64,000 nucleotides of DNA from GJ-E10 sp035625725 (GTDB taxonomy: Bacteria > Pseudomonadota > Gammaproteobacteria > Burkholderiales > Burkholderiaceae_F), in the NCBI GenBank assembly GCA_035625725.1, contig DASPPB010000075.1:62001-126000 (forward strand). Direction: 5' to 3'. Below, piece by piece: positions 8,056-17,120 of this stretch. The position numbers and the translations under genes were made by a program. The stretch's first letter is position 1. Every line of letters starts with the position of its first letter. The notes beneath the pieces are model-generated. The model saw only the letters and a list, made by a program, of their open reading frames with translations, was not told the origin of the DNA and searched no databases.

Positions 8056-9960
8056 CTAGGGCTGGATCTTCAAGCGTTGCAGCGTATCTCGCAGCGTGTC
8101 GCTCTCGCCATCGCGCCGTTGCGCCTCGAGCAGGAGTTGCCGCGCCCCGGAGTGGTCGCCCGTGGCCCACAGAACCTCGCCCAGGTGCGCGGCTACGTCC
8201 GGGTCGGCCTTGAGCTGAAACGCGCGCGTGAGCGTCTCGCGCGCCGCCGTCAGGTTGCCCATGCGGTATTGCACCCAGCCCATCGAGTCAACGATGTAGC
8301 CGTCGTCGGGGGCGAGCGTCAACGCATGGTTTATGAGCTGGTAGGCCTCCTGCAGGCGAATGTTGCGATCGGCCAGCGAGTACCCCAGGGCGTTGTAGGC
8401 GTGCGCGTAGTCGGGTCGCAACTGCAGCAAGTGGCGCAGCCGCTCTTCCATGAGATCGATCCGGTCGAGCCGCTCCGCACTCATCGCCGACTCGTAGAGC
8501 AAGCCCGTGTCGTCCGGGTTTGCCTTCAGGGCGTCATCGAGCAGCCGAAACGATTGCTCATAGCGATGCGCGTCGCGCAGCAACTGGCCCTGCGCAAGAA
8601 TGCGCTGCGTGCGCTCCTCGGGGGTATCGGCGGGCAACTCCCGCAGCATCTGCATGCCTTCGTCGACGCGGTTCATTCGGCCAAGGACAAACGCCTGGCG
8701 TTCGCGTGCCGCCTCGATCTGATCGGGGCCATGCACCTTTTGCAGCCAATCGAGCGCCTCCTGGTAGTGGCGCTCGCCCTCGGCGACGCGAGCCATGTTC
8801 ATGTAGACGAGGTCCAGGTCGCGATCCGAGGAGGGGCCCAGCGCATCGAGATACCGCTCGAAATACCCGCGCGCCTCGCCATAGCGCTCGGCCTCCAGCG
8901 CCAAGACCCCCAGCGCGAAGAGCGAGTCCAGATTTTTCGGCGTCTGGCGCAGCAGCTCCTCGAACTGCTGACGCGCCTCCTCCAGGTGCCCTTCGCCCAC
9001 GAGAAGCCGCGCATAGACCAGGCGAACCTCGGCCGCCCCCGGATGCGCCTCGAGAAACTTCGAAAGGACGGCCATCGCCTCGACGCGAGCCGCCACATTG
9101 CTGGGCTTTTCGGCCGTGGCCGCCGCCTCCTGTGCCGTCCGGGGCTGGCCTTCGACGAGCAGTTGCACGACCGTGATGACAGCCAGTTCGGAGTCGGGCC
9201 GCACCGCGAGCGCCGTACGCGCATAGGCCACCGCCGCGCCGTCGTCTCCTGCGGCACGCGCGCCCCGGGCGAGGATCAGGTTCGCGTCAAAGGCGGTGTC
9301 GGGGGACTTGAGATATTTCTGCGCGATGGATTGCAGCAGCGCAAAACCTTTGGCCTGTTCGGGGGCATGGGCCAGGACCCGCTGCAGGCGATCGAGGATC
9401 TCCATGGGATTGGCCGCGGTCGCAACCTGCCGCTCCAGCAGCGGCCGTGCCGTGCTGTACTGACCATTGGCCACGAGCAGCGACGCGTACGATTGATCGG
9501 CCTCCTCGTCGGCAGGGGCAAGGGAGCGCCACAACGCCGCGGCCTCCAGGGCCTGGGGCAGCGCGCGCGCGCCGATGGCCACTTCCGTTGCGCGACGCGC
9601 GATGCGCGGATCGCGCGTCTGGCGCGCGACGGCCATCAACGCGGCATAGGCCTCCCCCGGCTCGCCCCGCTGCACGGCGATCTCCGCGTAGATCAGGCTA
9701 AAGAGCAGATCGCTGGAGAGCTCCACATCGGGCGGCGCTTCGGCCGGCACCGGGTGCGACGCCGTTTCGGCTGTCGAGACGCTGAGCGCTGCGGGCTGGG
9801 ACTGGGACTGCACCCGGGCCGGCGGACTGGAGCAGGCGGTCGTCGCGCCGCCCAATGCAAAGGCGCAAAGGGCAAGGGCTACGCGGCGGAGGCTTGCGGA
9901 TGCGCCAGCAGTCAATGACATCGGAGAAGCGCCCAACGGCGTACAGTGGCAACGTCCCAT
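8056..9960 (-). CDS. Exported tetratricopeptide-repeat protein
   Basis: A 634-residue protein made almost wholly of TPR-like helical hairpins (for example ALGYSLADRNI, DSMGWVQYRMGN and LGEVLWATGDH near the C-terminus). After the N-terminal signal a Cys occurs in GGATTACSS, so it may be a lipoprotein, though the position -3 residue is not the usual Leu. The start at 9960 is chosen because a perfect AGGAGG lies 5 bases upstream. An alternative ATG at 9921 begins MSLTAGAS and lacks one. TPR proteins commonly precede lolB in betaproteobacteria. The role is unknown, plausibly scaffolding in the periplasm or at the outer membrane. Confidence 0.88.
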   Translation of the reverse strand: MGRCHCTPLGASPMSLTAGASASLRRVALALCAFALGGATTACSSPPARVQSQSQPAALSVSTAETASHPVPAEAPPDVELSSDLLFSLIYAEIAVQRGEPGEAYAALMAVARQTRDPRIARRATEVAIGARALPQALEAAALWRSLAPADEEADQSYASLLVANGQYSTARPLLERQVATAANPMEILDRLQRVLAHAPEQAKGFALLQSIAQKYLKSPDTAFDANLILARGARAAGDDGAAVAYARTALAVRPDSELAVITVVQLLVEGQPRTAQEAAATAEKPSNVAARVEAMAVLSKFLEAHPGAAEVRLVYARLLVGEGHLEEARQQFEELLRQTPKNLDSLFALGVLALEAERYGEARGYFERYLDALGPSSDRDLDLVYMNMARVAEGERHYQEALDWLQKVHGPDQIEAARERQAFVLGRMNRVDEGMQMLRELPADTPEERTQRILAQGQLLRDAHRYEQSFRLLDDALKANPDDTGLLYESAMSAERLDRIDLMEERLRHLLQLRPDYAHAYNALGYSLADRNIRLQEAYQLINHALTLAPDDGYIVDSMGWVQYRMGNLTAARETLTRAFQLKADPDVAAHLGEVLWATGDHSGARQLLLEAQRRDGESDTLRDTLQRLKIQP

Positions 9961-10031
9961 ATTATCCTCCTGGCGCCTGACCGTTGCGCGCCGCCCCAAA
10001 TCCTGAGCCAGCGTCTGCGCCGATCCATTGC

Positions 10032-10862
10032 ATGCCCGAATTGCCCGAAGTCGAGGTCACCGCGCGCGCGCTGGCCCAGCGCCTGGACGGGCGGCGGCTG
10101 GATGCTGTGCGTGTTTTCAATCGGCAGCTGCGCTGGCGCATTCCGAGTTCGCTGGCGCGCACCCTGAGCGGCCAGCGCATCGAACACGTCTCGCGCCGCG
10201 GCAAGTATCTGCTGTGGCGCCTGGACAACGGGGTGCTGATTTCCCACTTGGGCATGTCGGGCTCGTGGCGCGTGCACGAGGCCGGCCGCGCGCCGGCACG
10301 CGAGCGCCACGACCATGTGGAACTGCACTGCGACGGCGCCGTCGTACGGCTCAATGACCCGCGCCGCTTTGGCGCGCTTCTTTGGCACGCGCACGCCGGG
10401 GGCGATGTCCTGCGTCACCGCTTGCTGGCGGGGCTGGGCATCGAGCCCTTCGACCCGCGCTTTAACGGGCAGTGGCTTTTTGATGCGACACGGGGGCGCC
10501 GCAGCGCAATCAAGCCCTTGCTGCTCGGCGGCAAGATCGTCGTGGGCGTGGGCAACATCTACGCGACCGAAAGCCTGTACGAGGCGCGCATCCATCCGCA
10601 GACACCGGCGGGCCGGATCGGTCGCCTGCGCTACGCGCGCCTGGCCGCGGCGATCCGTCGCGTCCTGGCGCAGGCCATCGATCTTGGCGGCTCGACGCTG
10701 CGCGACTTCACCGGCACCGATGGGGTGAGCGGCCGGTACATCGAGATCGCCCAGGCGTACGGTCGCGAGGGCCTGGCCTGCCCGCGCTGCGGTGCGCCCA
10801 TTCGGCGCCTGCTCCAGGGCCAGCGCGCGACCTACTTCTGCGCGCGCTGTCAACGACTTTGA
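10032..10862 (+). CDS. mutM: Formamidopyrimidine-DNA glycosylase (Fpg/MutM)
   Basis: Excises 8-oxoguanine and formamidopyrimidines and nicks the abasic site. The start at 10032 is fixed by chemistry: the mature protein must begin with catalytic Pro2-Glu3, and MPELPEVEV starts here. The 276-residue product has the catalytic Lys in SRRGKYLLW, the H2TH region GVGNIYATESL, and a C-terminal zinc finger CPRCG...CARCQ. It is divergent from the TPR gene, with a 71-bp shared upstream region. mutY, encoded 2.2 kb downstream, acts in the same GO repair pathway. Confidence 0.97.
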   Translation: MPELPEVEVTARALAQRLDGRRLDAVRVFNRQLRWRIPSSLARTLSGQRIEHVSRRGKYLLWRLDNGVLISHLGMSGSWRVHEAGRAPARERHDHVELHCDGAVVRLNDPRRFGALLWHAHAGGDVLRHRLLAGLGIEPFDPRFNGQWLFDATRGRRSAIKPLLLGGKIVVGVGNIYATESLYEARIHPQTPAGRIGRLRYARLAAAIRRVLAQAIDLGGSTLRDFTGTDGVSGRYIEIAQAYGREGLACPRCGAPIRRLLQGQRATYFCARCQRL

Positions 10863-10990
10863 TTGGCCCAATTAGCCCCGATACGGGCCGGTTTGCTTGG
10901 GCTTGGGGCGTGGATCGGCTGTGCTAGTGTGGCATCGGCCGTCCATGCCCGCGTCGGGTGCGGGCGCGAGCCGGGTTGGAACGCGATTCC

Positions 10991-13105
10991 ATGTCCGAAC
11001 TTGTCTCCAGTTTTCAGCACCTTGGCGCCTGGCGAGACGCGCTGGCCACCTCGATCGATCGCCTGCGCCGCTGGCTCAACGCGGGGCAGCTGCTCGACAA
11101 CGACGCGTCGCGTCGCCTGGATCTGGCACAGGACCGGCTGGCCGGCGACAAGCTGGTCATCGCCTTCGTGGCCGAATTCTCCCGGGGCAAATCCGAACTG
11201 ATCAACGCGATCTTCTTCGCCGATTACGGGCGGCGCATCCTGCCGTCTTCGGCGGGGCGCACGACCATGTGCCCGACGGAACTCATGTACGACGAGACCC
11301 TGCCGCCGTGCATTCGGGCCCTTCCGATCGAGACGCGTGCGCGCATCGGCAACACCAATGACTTCAAGCGCTCCGCCATCGAGTGGCGCGTGTTTCCGCT
11401 CAATACCGATTCGACCGAAGGCATGCTCGAGGCCTTCAAGCTCGTGGCCGAGACCGTGCGCGTGTCCGCCGACGAAGCCCGGATGTACGGCCTGTACGAC
11501 CCCTCCGACGCCGACCAGGCGGTCGCCGTTGACGCCAACGGCATGATTGAGATCTCGCGCTGGCGCCACGCGGTCATCAATTTTCCGCACCCGCTGCTGC
11601 AAAGCGGCCTGGTGATCCTGGACACGCCCGGACTCAATGCCATCGGCACCGAGCCCGAATTGACGCTTTCGCTCGTGCCCAGCGCGCACGCCGTCTTGTT
11701 CGTGTTGGCGGCCGATACCGGAGTTACGCGAAGCGATCTGGGGGTGTGGCGGCACATCATCGGCAGCGAATCGGACCAGAGCAATCACATCGCCGTCTTG
11801 AACAAGATCGATGGCCTGTGGGATCAGCTCAAGAGCACGGAAGAGATCGACGCCGAGGTCCAACGACAGGTCGGCAGCGTGGCCGAAACGCTGCACATAG
11901 ACGCGGCACGCGTCTTTCCGGTGTCCGCGCAAAAGGGACTGGTGGCGAAGGTCACGCACGACGCACAGTTGCTCGAGCACAGCCGTCTGCCGAAGCTCGA
12001 ATCGGCGCTGGTCGAACTGCTCGTGCCGGCCAAGCGCGAGCTGGTGCGCAAGCAGACCATCGCCGCCGTGGAGCGCGTAATCATCGAGGTGCGCCAGACA
12101 CTGACCGCGCGCGAGCGCAGCCTGGTGGAGCAGCTCTACGAACTGCGCGCCCTGCAGGGGAAGAACCAAAGCTCGATCGAGCGCATGCTGTTGCGGGCGC
12201 AAGGCGAGCAAAAGGAATTCGAGGAGAACGTGCGCAAGCTCTTTGCCACGCGCTCGGTACTGGCGCGACTGGCCGACGAGGCCTACGGCAAAGTGCGCCT
12301 CGACGCCCTGCGCACCTGCGTGCTGGCCACGCGCGAGAGTCTGCGCAAGGCGCGCCTGTCGCCGCAATTTGCGGGGGTGACACGGGACTACTTCGAGCAG
12401 CTGCGCAAGCTGCTGCGGCAGGCCAACGCCTGCCTGGCGGAAATCGAGCGCATGATTGTGGGTGTGCAACGGCTCTTCGCCGAGCAAGTCGGCTGGAGCC
12501 TGCCTCCACCGATGAGTTTCTCGCTCGACACCTACATCGCGGACGTCGATCGCCTCGAGGTCGCCTACCGCAACCATTTCGGTACGATCGCCTTGCTCAC
12601 GCGCGACAAATGGTCGCTCATCGAGCGCTTCTTCGACAGCGTCGTGCTCAAATCACGCTCCATTTTCGCCGCCGCCGAGCGCGATGCCGAAGCCTGGGTG
12701 CGGTCCCTGCTGCCGCCGCTGGAGATGCAGGTGCGCGAGCAGCGCCAGCAGCTGCGAAAGCGCACCGATTCGGTCTCGCGCATTCGCGATGCACAAGGCT
12801 CGCTCGACGAGCGCATCGGCCAGTTGGAGGACGCGCTGCAGCAAGCGCAAGGACAACTCGCCGAACTCAAGCGCCACGCCGACCGGATCTGCCAGCCAGG
12901 CCCCGATGGGGGCGCGTTGACCGCGCACGCAGCGGTTGCGCCCGTCGAAGTGGCCCTGCCTGCGCGTGATCTCGCGGCCACGCTTCTCGAGGCCTCGCAC
13001 GAGTCCCTGCCGGCGGCCGCGGCGGACTTCGTCGCGGAAGCCGCCGCCGACCCCGAGGCCGCAGCTCCGGACGGAGCAGCCGGGGAACTCGGGGTGCAGA
13101 CCTGA
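10991..13105 (+). CDS. Dynamin-family GTPase
   Basis: A 704-residue cytosolic or membrane-remodelling GTPase of the bacterial dynamin-like type. GTPase motifs are visible: a P-loop in EFSRGKSELINA (about 57-68), G3 DTPGLN and G4 LNKID. Long charged helical segments follow (about 355-490 and 575-640) and are likely coiled coils or the stalk. The last 50 residues are Ala/Pro/Glu-rich. The ATG at 10991 starts MSELVSSF; an upstream in-frame start at 10958 is less likely. The stop overlaps the inferred mutY start. Bacterial dynamins act in membrane fusion, repair or phage tolerance; the role of this one is not known. Confidence 0.88.
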   Translation: MSELVSSFQHLGAWRDALATSIDRLRRWLNAGQLLDNDASRRLDLAQDRLAGDKLVIAFVAEFSRGKSELINAIFFADYGRRILPSSAGRTTMCPTELMYDETLPPCIRALPIETRARIGNTNDFKRSAIEWRVFPLNTDSTEGMLEAFKLVAETVRVSADEARMYGLYDPSDADQAVAVDANGMIEISRWRHAVINFPHPLLQSGLVILDTPGLNAIGTEPELTLSLVPSAHAVLFVLAADTGVTRSDLGVWRHIIGSESDQSNHIAVLNKIDGLWDQLKSTEEIDAEVQRQVGSVAETLHIDAARVFPVSAQKGLVAKVTHDAQLLEHSRLPKLESALVELLVPAKRELVRKQTIAAVERVIIEVRQTLTARERSLVEQLYELRALQGKNQSSIERMLLRAQGEQKEFEENVRKLFATRSVLARLADEAYGKVRLDALRTCVLATRESLRKARLSPQFAGVTRDYFEQLRKLLRQANACLAEIERMIVGVQRLFAEQVGWSLPPPMSFSLDTYIADVDRLEVAYRNHFGTIALLTRDKWSLIERFFDSVVLKSRSIFAAAERDAEAWVRSLLPPLEMQVREQRQQLRKRTDSVSRIRDAQGSLDERIGQLEDALQQAQGQLAELKRHADRICQPGPDGGALTAHAAVAPVEVALPARDLAATLLEASHESLPAAAADFVAEAAADPEAAAPDGAAGELGVQT

Positions 13106-14163
13106 GTCGCGAGGCGCCCGCGCGCTTTGCGCGGGCACTGATCCGCTGGCACCGCGCCCACGGGCGGCACGACCTTCCGTGGCAGCAATCGCGCGATCCC
13201 TACCGGGTGTGGTTAAGCGAAATCATGCTGCAGCAAACCCGCGTTGCTGCGGCTCGTAAGTATTACGCACGGTTTTTGCAGCGCTTCCCGGACGTGCACC
13301 GCCTGGCAGCGGCACCGCTCGAGGAGGTCTTGGAGGCCTGGGCCGGCCTGGGCTACTACGCGCGCGCGCGCCTGGCCCACGCCTGCGCGCAGACGCTCGT
13401 GCGCGAGCACGACGGCTGCTTTCCGCGCAGCGCCGAAGAACTGCAGCGGTTGCCCGGCATCGGTGCCTCGAGCGCGGCGGCGATCGCCGCGTTTTGCTTT
13501 GGGGAGCGCGTGGCTATTCTCGACGCGAACGTAAAGCGGGTCCTTGCGCGCCGTTACGCCATCGAGGGGCCGGTCGGACGCGCAAAGATAGTCCAGGAGC
13601 TCTGGCGCCGGGCGCGCAGCCTGCTGCCGGCGGCGGAACAAATCGGCGTGTATACGCAGGCCATCATGGATCTGGGGGCGAGCGTATGCACGCGCAGCCG
13701 CCCGCGCTGCGGCGAGTGCCCGGTCCGCGACGATTGCCTGGCGCGAGAGCAGGGTCGCGCCGAGCAACTGCCCACCCGCGCACCTGCTGCCAAACGGCCC
13801 GTCCGAACCGCGCACCTGCTGCTTGCGGTGGCGCAACAGCGCGTCTTCCTCGAGCAGCGCGCGGCCCGCGGCATCTGGGGAGGGCTGCTCAGCTTGCCCC
13901 AGTTTGCGCGCCCCGAAGAGCTGCGGCGCGCGGCCGACACCTTCGGTCGGGTCAAACCGCGCGCGCTGGCCCAGCGCACGCACAGCTTTACCCACTTCAC
14001 GCTGCGCTTTACGCCGCACCTTCTGCGTCTGCCTCGCGCCCCGGACCACCGCGTGGGTCGCAGCGGCCGTTGGGTCGCGCTCGCGCGCATCGAATCGGCC
14101 GCTTTGCCATCGCCCGTGCGCACGCTCTTGCGCGACGTGCGCGAGGGACGCACCGAGCCCTGA
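13102..14163 (+). CDS. mutY: A/G-specific adenine glycosylase MutY, non-canonical start
   Basis: MutY removes adenine mispaired with 8-oxoguanine. Conserved MutY sequence begins well before any ATG/GTG/TTG: RWHRAHGRHDLPW and YRVWLSEIMLQQT (with the catalytic Glu) are in frame upstream. The only canonical codon, GTG at 13207, would remove the first 35 residues of the fold. The frame is open back to a stop at 12967. I place the start at CTG 13102, which overlaps the stop of the previous gene (CTGA) and gives 353 residues. The HhH segment with ILDANVKRVLAR holds the catalytic Asp. The iron-sulfur motif is C-X6-C-X2-C-X5-C. The C-terminal Nudix-like domain includes GIWGGLLSLPQF. Confidence 0.9.
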   Translation: MSREAPARFARALIRWHRAHGRHDLPWQQSRDPYRVWLSEIMLQQTRVAAARKYYARFLQRFPDVHRLAAAPLEEVLEAWAGLGYYARARLAHACAQTLVREHDGCFPRSAEELQRLPGIGASSAAAIAAFCFGERVAILDANVKRVLARRYAIEGPVGRAKIVQELWRRARSLLPAAEQIGVYTQAIMDLGASVCTRSRPRCGECPVRDDCLAREQGRAEQLPTRAPAAKRPVRTAHLLLAVAQQRVFLEQRAARGIWGGLLSLPQFARPEELRRAADTFGRVKPRALAQRTHSFTHFTLRFTPHLLRLPRAPDHRVGRSGRWVALARIESAALPSPVRTLLRDVREGRTEP

Positions 14164-14170
14164 GGCGTTC

Positions 14171-15061
14171 TCAGGAGGCCGGCCGCGTGCCCTCCCGGTC
14201 CAGGGCGCGGTGGCGAGCCAGAACGTGGCCATGCCCCGAGAAGCGTGCCGCGAGTCGCTCCACGACATAGGGCGATCGATGCTGTCCGCCCGTGCATCCG
14301 ATTGCAACCGTCAGATACTGGCGGCCATCCTGGATGTAGCTTGGCAGCCACTTCTCGATGAACCGCGCGATGTCGTCGATCATCTCGCCCACAAGACTGG
14401 AGCGTTCCAGGAACGCCGCGACCGCCGGGTCCAGACCGGTGAGCGCACGCAACTCGCTTTCATAGTGGGGATTGGGCAAATTGCGCACGTCAAACACCAA
14501 GTCGGCGGCAACCGGAACGCCGTACTTGAACGCAAAGGACTCGAACGCCAGCGTCAGCGCTCCGCTGCCCTCGTCGACAAACGCCCGCACCCACTGGCGC
14601 AGGGTGTTGGCGGCAAGGTCGCTCGTATCGATGAGGTGGCCCAGCGCAAACAAGGGGGCGAGCAACTCGCGCTCGAGCGCGATGGATTCCTCCAGCGTCG
14701 GCTCGCCCGCCTCGGCCGGGCGCTCCGCGGGCAGCCGCTGGGACAGGGGGTGGCGCCGCCGCGTCTCGGAGAATCGCTGCACCAGCGCTTCGGTCGAAGC
14801 GGTGAGAAACAACACACGCACGTCCATGCCGGTTGCGCGTAGCGCCTGCAACATCGCGGGCACGCCGGTGAGCGTCGCCTCGGAACGCGCGTCGATCGAA
14901 ACGGCCACGTCCTCGTGGCCCGTCCGAGCAAGTAACGCGCAGACTTCGCGCAGCAGCGGCAAAGGCAGATTGTCGACGCAGTAAAAACCGATGTCCTCGA
15001 GCAGCCGAATTGCGACCGACTTGCCCGAACCCGACATGCCGGAGACGAGGATTAAGCGCAT
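14171..15061 (-). CDS. rapZ: RNase adapter / nucleotide-binding protein RapZ
   Basis: In E. coli RapZ senses glucosamine-6-phosphate and guides RNase E to a small RNA controlling glmS. The 296-residue product has Walker A GMSGSGKS at residues 8-15 and the C-terminal domain with AIGCTGGQHRSPYVVERLA, the family hallmark. An upstream TTG (15067) would add two residues; the ATG gives the usual MRLILVSGMSG start. It sits downstream of hprK and ptsN, the conserved PTS-Ntr neighbourhood, and is convergent with mutY (7-bp gap). Confidence 0.96.
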   Translation of the reverse strand: MRLILVSGMSGSGKSVAIRLLEDIGFYCVDNLPLPLLREVCALLARTGHEDVAVSIDARSEATLTGVPAMLQALRATGMDVRVLFLTASTEALVQRFSETRRRHPLSQRLPAERPAEAGEPTLEESIALERELLAPLFALGHLIDTSDLAANTLRQWVRAFVDEGSGALTLAFESFAFKYGVPVAADLVFDVRNLPNPHYESELRALTGLDPAVAAFLERSSLVGEMIDDIARFIEKWLPSYIQDGRQYLTVAIGCTGGQHRSPYVVERLAARFSGHGHVLARHRALDREGTRPAS

Positions 15062-15136
15062 CTTCAAGGAAGAGTCAACGTGCGCAGTTGGGGCACGCTG
15101 CTATTAGAGCACGGCAACTTACGCAAGACGCCGCGC

Positions 15137-16063
15137 TCAGGAGTCCATCGCGCGGCGTTGCCGGTCGAGGAAATCCTCCATGGTGTCGATGCCGCGCAGC
15201 TTCAGAATCGTGTTGCGCACGGCCGCCTCGAGCAGCACCGCAAGGTTGCGTCCGGCCGCCACCGGAATCACGACCTTGTGTATGGGCAGGCCGAGCACCG
15301 ATTGGGTCGATCCGGCCAGTGGCAAACGCTCCATGGTGTCGGCCGCGCTGCGGCGCATGAGCTCGACGATGAGCCGCAGCTTCATTTTGCGACGCACGGC
15401 CGTTTCCCCAAAGATCGCCTTGATGTCGAGCAGCCCCAGGCCGCGCACCTCCAAGAGATTGGACAACAACGGAGGACAGCGCCCCTCGATCGTGTCGGGC
15501 GCAACGCGCGCGAAATCGACCACATCATCGGCAACCAGGCCGTGGCCGCGGCTGATGAGCTCCAGTCCCAGTTCGCTCTTGCCCAGTCCCGATTCGCCCG
15601 CAATGAGCACGCCCATGCCGAGCACGTCCATGAACACGCCATGCATCGAACAGTGCGGCGCGAGCACTTTGGCAAGGTAGATGCGCAGCACGTCGATGAC
15701 TTCGGCGGAAGGACGCGGGGTAGCGAAGACCGCAAGCCGGGCGGCCTGCAGAGCCGCCAGCAGGTCGGTCGGCAGCTCGCGGCCGTCGGCGACGATCAGT
15801 CCGATGGGGCCGCCTTCGATCAGTTCCTGGGTGAAGTGGTCACGGCGCGATATCACCATGCCCTCGATGTAGTCGGCCTCGAGGGCACCGATGACGTGAA
15901 TGCGCCGCGGGTGGATCAGATTCAGGTGGCCGACCAATTCGGAGGCCGGCACGCTTTGCGCCGCGGTATCAGGCAGCGGCCACAAGCTGTGCGAGTCCCC
16001 CGCGATCCAGCGCAGATCCAGGGCGGCTTGATTTTCCTCGAAGAGGGAATTGAGTGTTTGCAA
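15137..16063 (-). CDS. hprK: HPr kinase/phosphorylase
   Basis: HprK phosphorylates HPr on Ser46 and reverses the reaction, linking PTS state to regulation. P-loop GESGLGKSE is visible, preceded by MHGVFMDVLG with the conserved His, and followed by the signature around ISRGHGLVADD. The open frame extends to 16135, into ptsN. Homology begins at LQTLNSLFEENQ, encoded from a TTG at 16063, which gives 308 residues, the family length, and clears the ptsN stop by 44 bp. Start confidence is moderate. The context ptsN-hprK-rapZ is standard in betaproteobacteria. Confidence 0.94.
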   Translation of the reverse strand: MQTLNSLFEENQAALDLRWIAGDSHSLWPLPDTAAQSVPASELVGHLNLIHPRRIHVIGALEADYIEGMVISRRDHFTQELIEGGPIGLIVADGRELPTDLLAALQAARLAVFATPRPSAEVIDVLRIYLAKVLAPHCSMHGVFMDVLGMGVLIAGESGLGKSELGLELISRGHGLVADDVVDFARVAPDTIEGRCPPLLSNLLEVRGLGLLDIKAIFGETAVRRKMKLRLIVELMRRSAADTMERLPLAGSTQSVLGLPIHKVVIPVAAGRNLAVLLEAAVRNTILKLRGIDTMEDFLDRQRRAMDS

Positions 16064-16107
16064 GGGCGAACTTCGGGGGCGGCGAACGGCTGCCAGCGCG
16101 CTTGGCC

Positions 16108-16578
16108 TCAGGCTGCAGGCCGGATCGGCTCCCAAGCGCAGATGCGGCCGCGCACGGCCGCTGGCGTCGGTTCGGTCATCAACGCCAAACGCAGCTCCCG
16201 GTCCGAGAGCATCTGGGCGAGCTCGGAGAGCACCTCCAGGTGCTCCTGCGTGGCGTTTTCCGGAACGAGCAGCGCTACCAGAAGCCCGACCGGCCGCCCA
16301 TCGGGCGCGTCGAAACTCACCGGCATGCTGAGCCGCACAATGGCTGCCATCGCGCGCTTGAGGCCGCGAACGCGACCATGCGGGATGGCTACGCTCTGGC
16401 CCAGGCCCGTCGACCCAAGCGCCTCGCGGGCCGCAAGGCTTTCGCGGATTTTTTCGCGATCGATCCCGGTGGCAGCCGCAAATATCGTCGCGGCGGCATC
16501 CAGGGCAGCGGACTTATCGCGGGCATCGCAGTTCACCGCGATATTTGCCAGCGGAAGCAGCTTGGACAATTGGTTCAT
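16108..16578 (-). CDS. ptsN: Nitrogen PTS EIIA protein PtsN
   Basis: The EIIA-Ntr phosphoacceptor of the regulatory PTS. It takes phosphate from NPr/HPr and controls potassium transport and nitrogen/carbon responses by protein contact. The 156-residue product has the active-site His in SVAIPHGR and the flanking VRLSMPVSFDAPDG. An upstream in-frame ATG at 16674 would add 32 Arg/Pro-rich residues absent from the family, so the ATG at 16578 (MNQLSKLL) is preferred. Genes for rpoN and hpf lie upstream in the same direction. Confidence 0.95.
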   Translation of the reverse strand: MNQLSKLLPLANIAVNCDARDKSAALDAAATIFAAATGIDREKIRESLAAREALGSTGLGQSVAIPHGRVRGLKRAMAAIVRLSMPVSFDAPDGRPVGLLVALLVPENATQEHLEVLSELAQMLSDRELRLALMTEPTPAAVRGRICAWEPIRPAA

Positions 16579-16748
16579 CGGTACCAACCGCGCCGCCACA
16601 GGGGGCCAGTTGCATCGGGCGGAAGGTCGGTGGCGCGGCAGTATACGCGCCGGCGCGCTCGCAACCCTACGCACGCCTTCGAGGCGCCGCTTCGTTGCAA
16701 TTGCGCAACAGACCGGCCCGCCGGCCGCACCGGGACGCGGGCCGCGGC

Positions 16749-17081
16749 CTAGTCGGCCTCCGAAGGCTGCTGGTGTTTGAGGGAGGCGTGCGGGTAGTTC
16801 TTTTTCATCCGATCCTTGTGCTTGATCACCTGGCGATCGAGCTTGTCCATCAGGCAGTCGATTGCGGCATACAAATCACCATCGATCGATTCGGCGTGCA
16901 GCGCAGAGCCGCTCACGCGAATTGTGATTTCCGCCTTTTGCTGCAGTTTCTCCACCGATAGCTGCACGTCGGCGTCAATGACCTGGTCGAAATGCCGCCG
17001 GACTCTTTCGAGCTTCTCCTCCACGTATTTGCGCAGCGGCGGGGTGACTTCGAGGTGATGGCCGTGAATCGCAAGCTTCAT
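16749..17081 (-). CDS. hpf: Ribosome hibernation promoting factor, short form
   Basis: HPF binds the 30S decoding site and helps form inactive 100S ribosomes in stationary phase. The 110-residue length matches the short, single-domain form. The YfiA/HPF fold signature is clear (MKLAIHGHHLEVTPPLRKYV, then HAESIDGDLYAAID). A strong AGGGAG lies about 4 bases before the ATG. It is immediately downstream of rpoN, as in most proteobacteria. Confidence 0.96.
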   Translation of the reverse strand: MKLAIHGHHLEVTPPLRKYVEEKLERVRRHFDQVIDADVQLSVEKLQQKAEITIRVSGSALHAESIDGDLYAAIDCLMDKLDRQVIKHKDRMKKNYPHASLKHQQPSEAD

Positions 17082-17120
17082 GCGTCTCCCTTTCTGGATC
17101 GGGCTATCGTTGGGTCAGGC

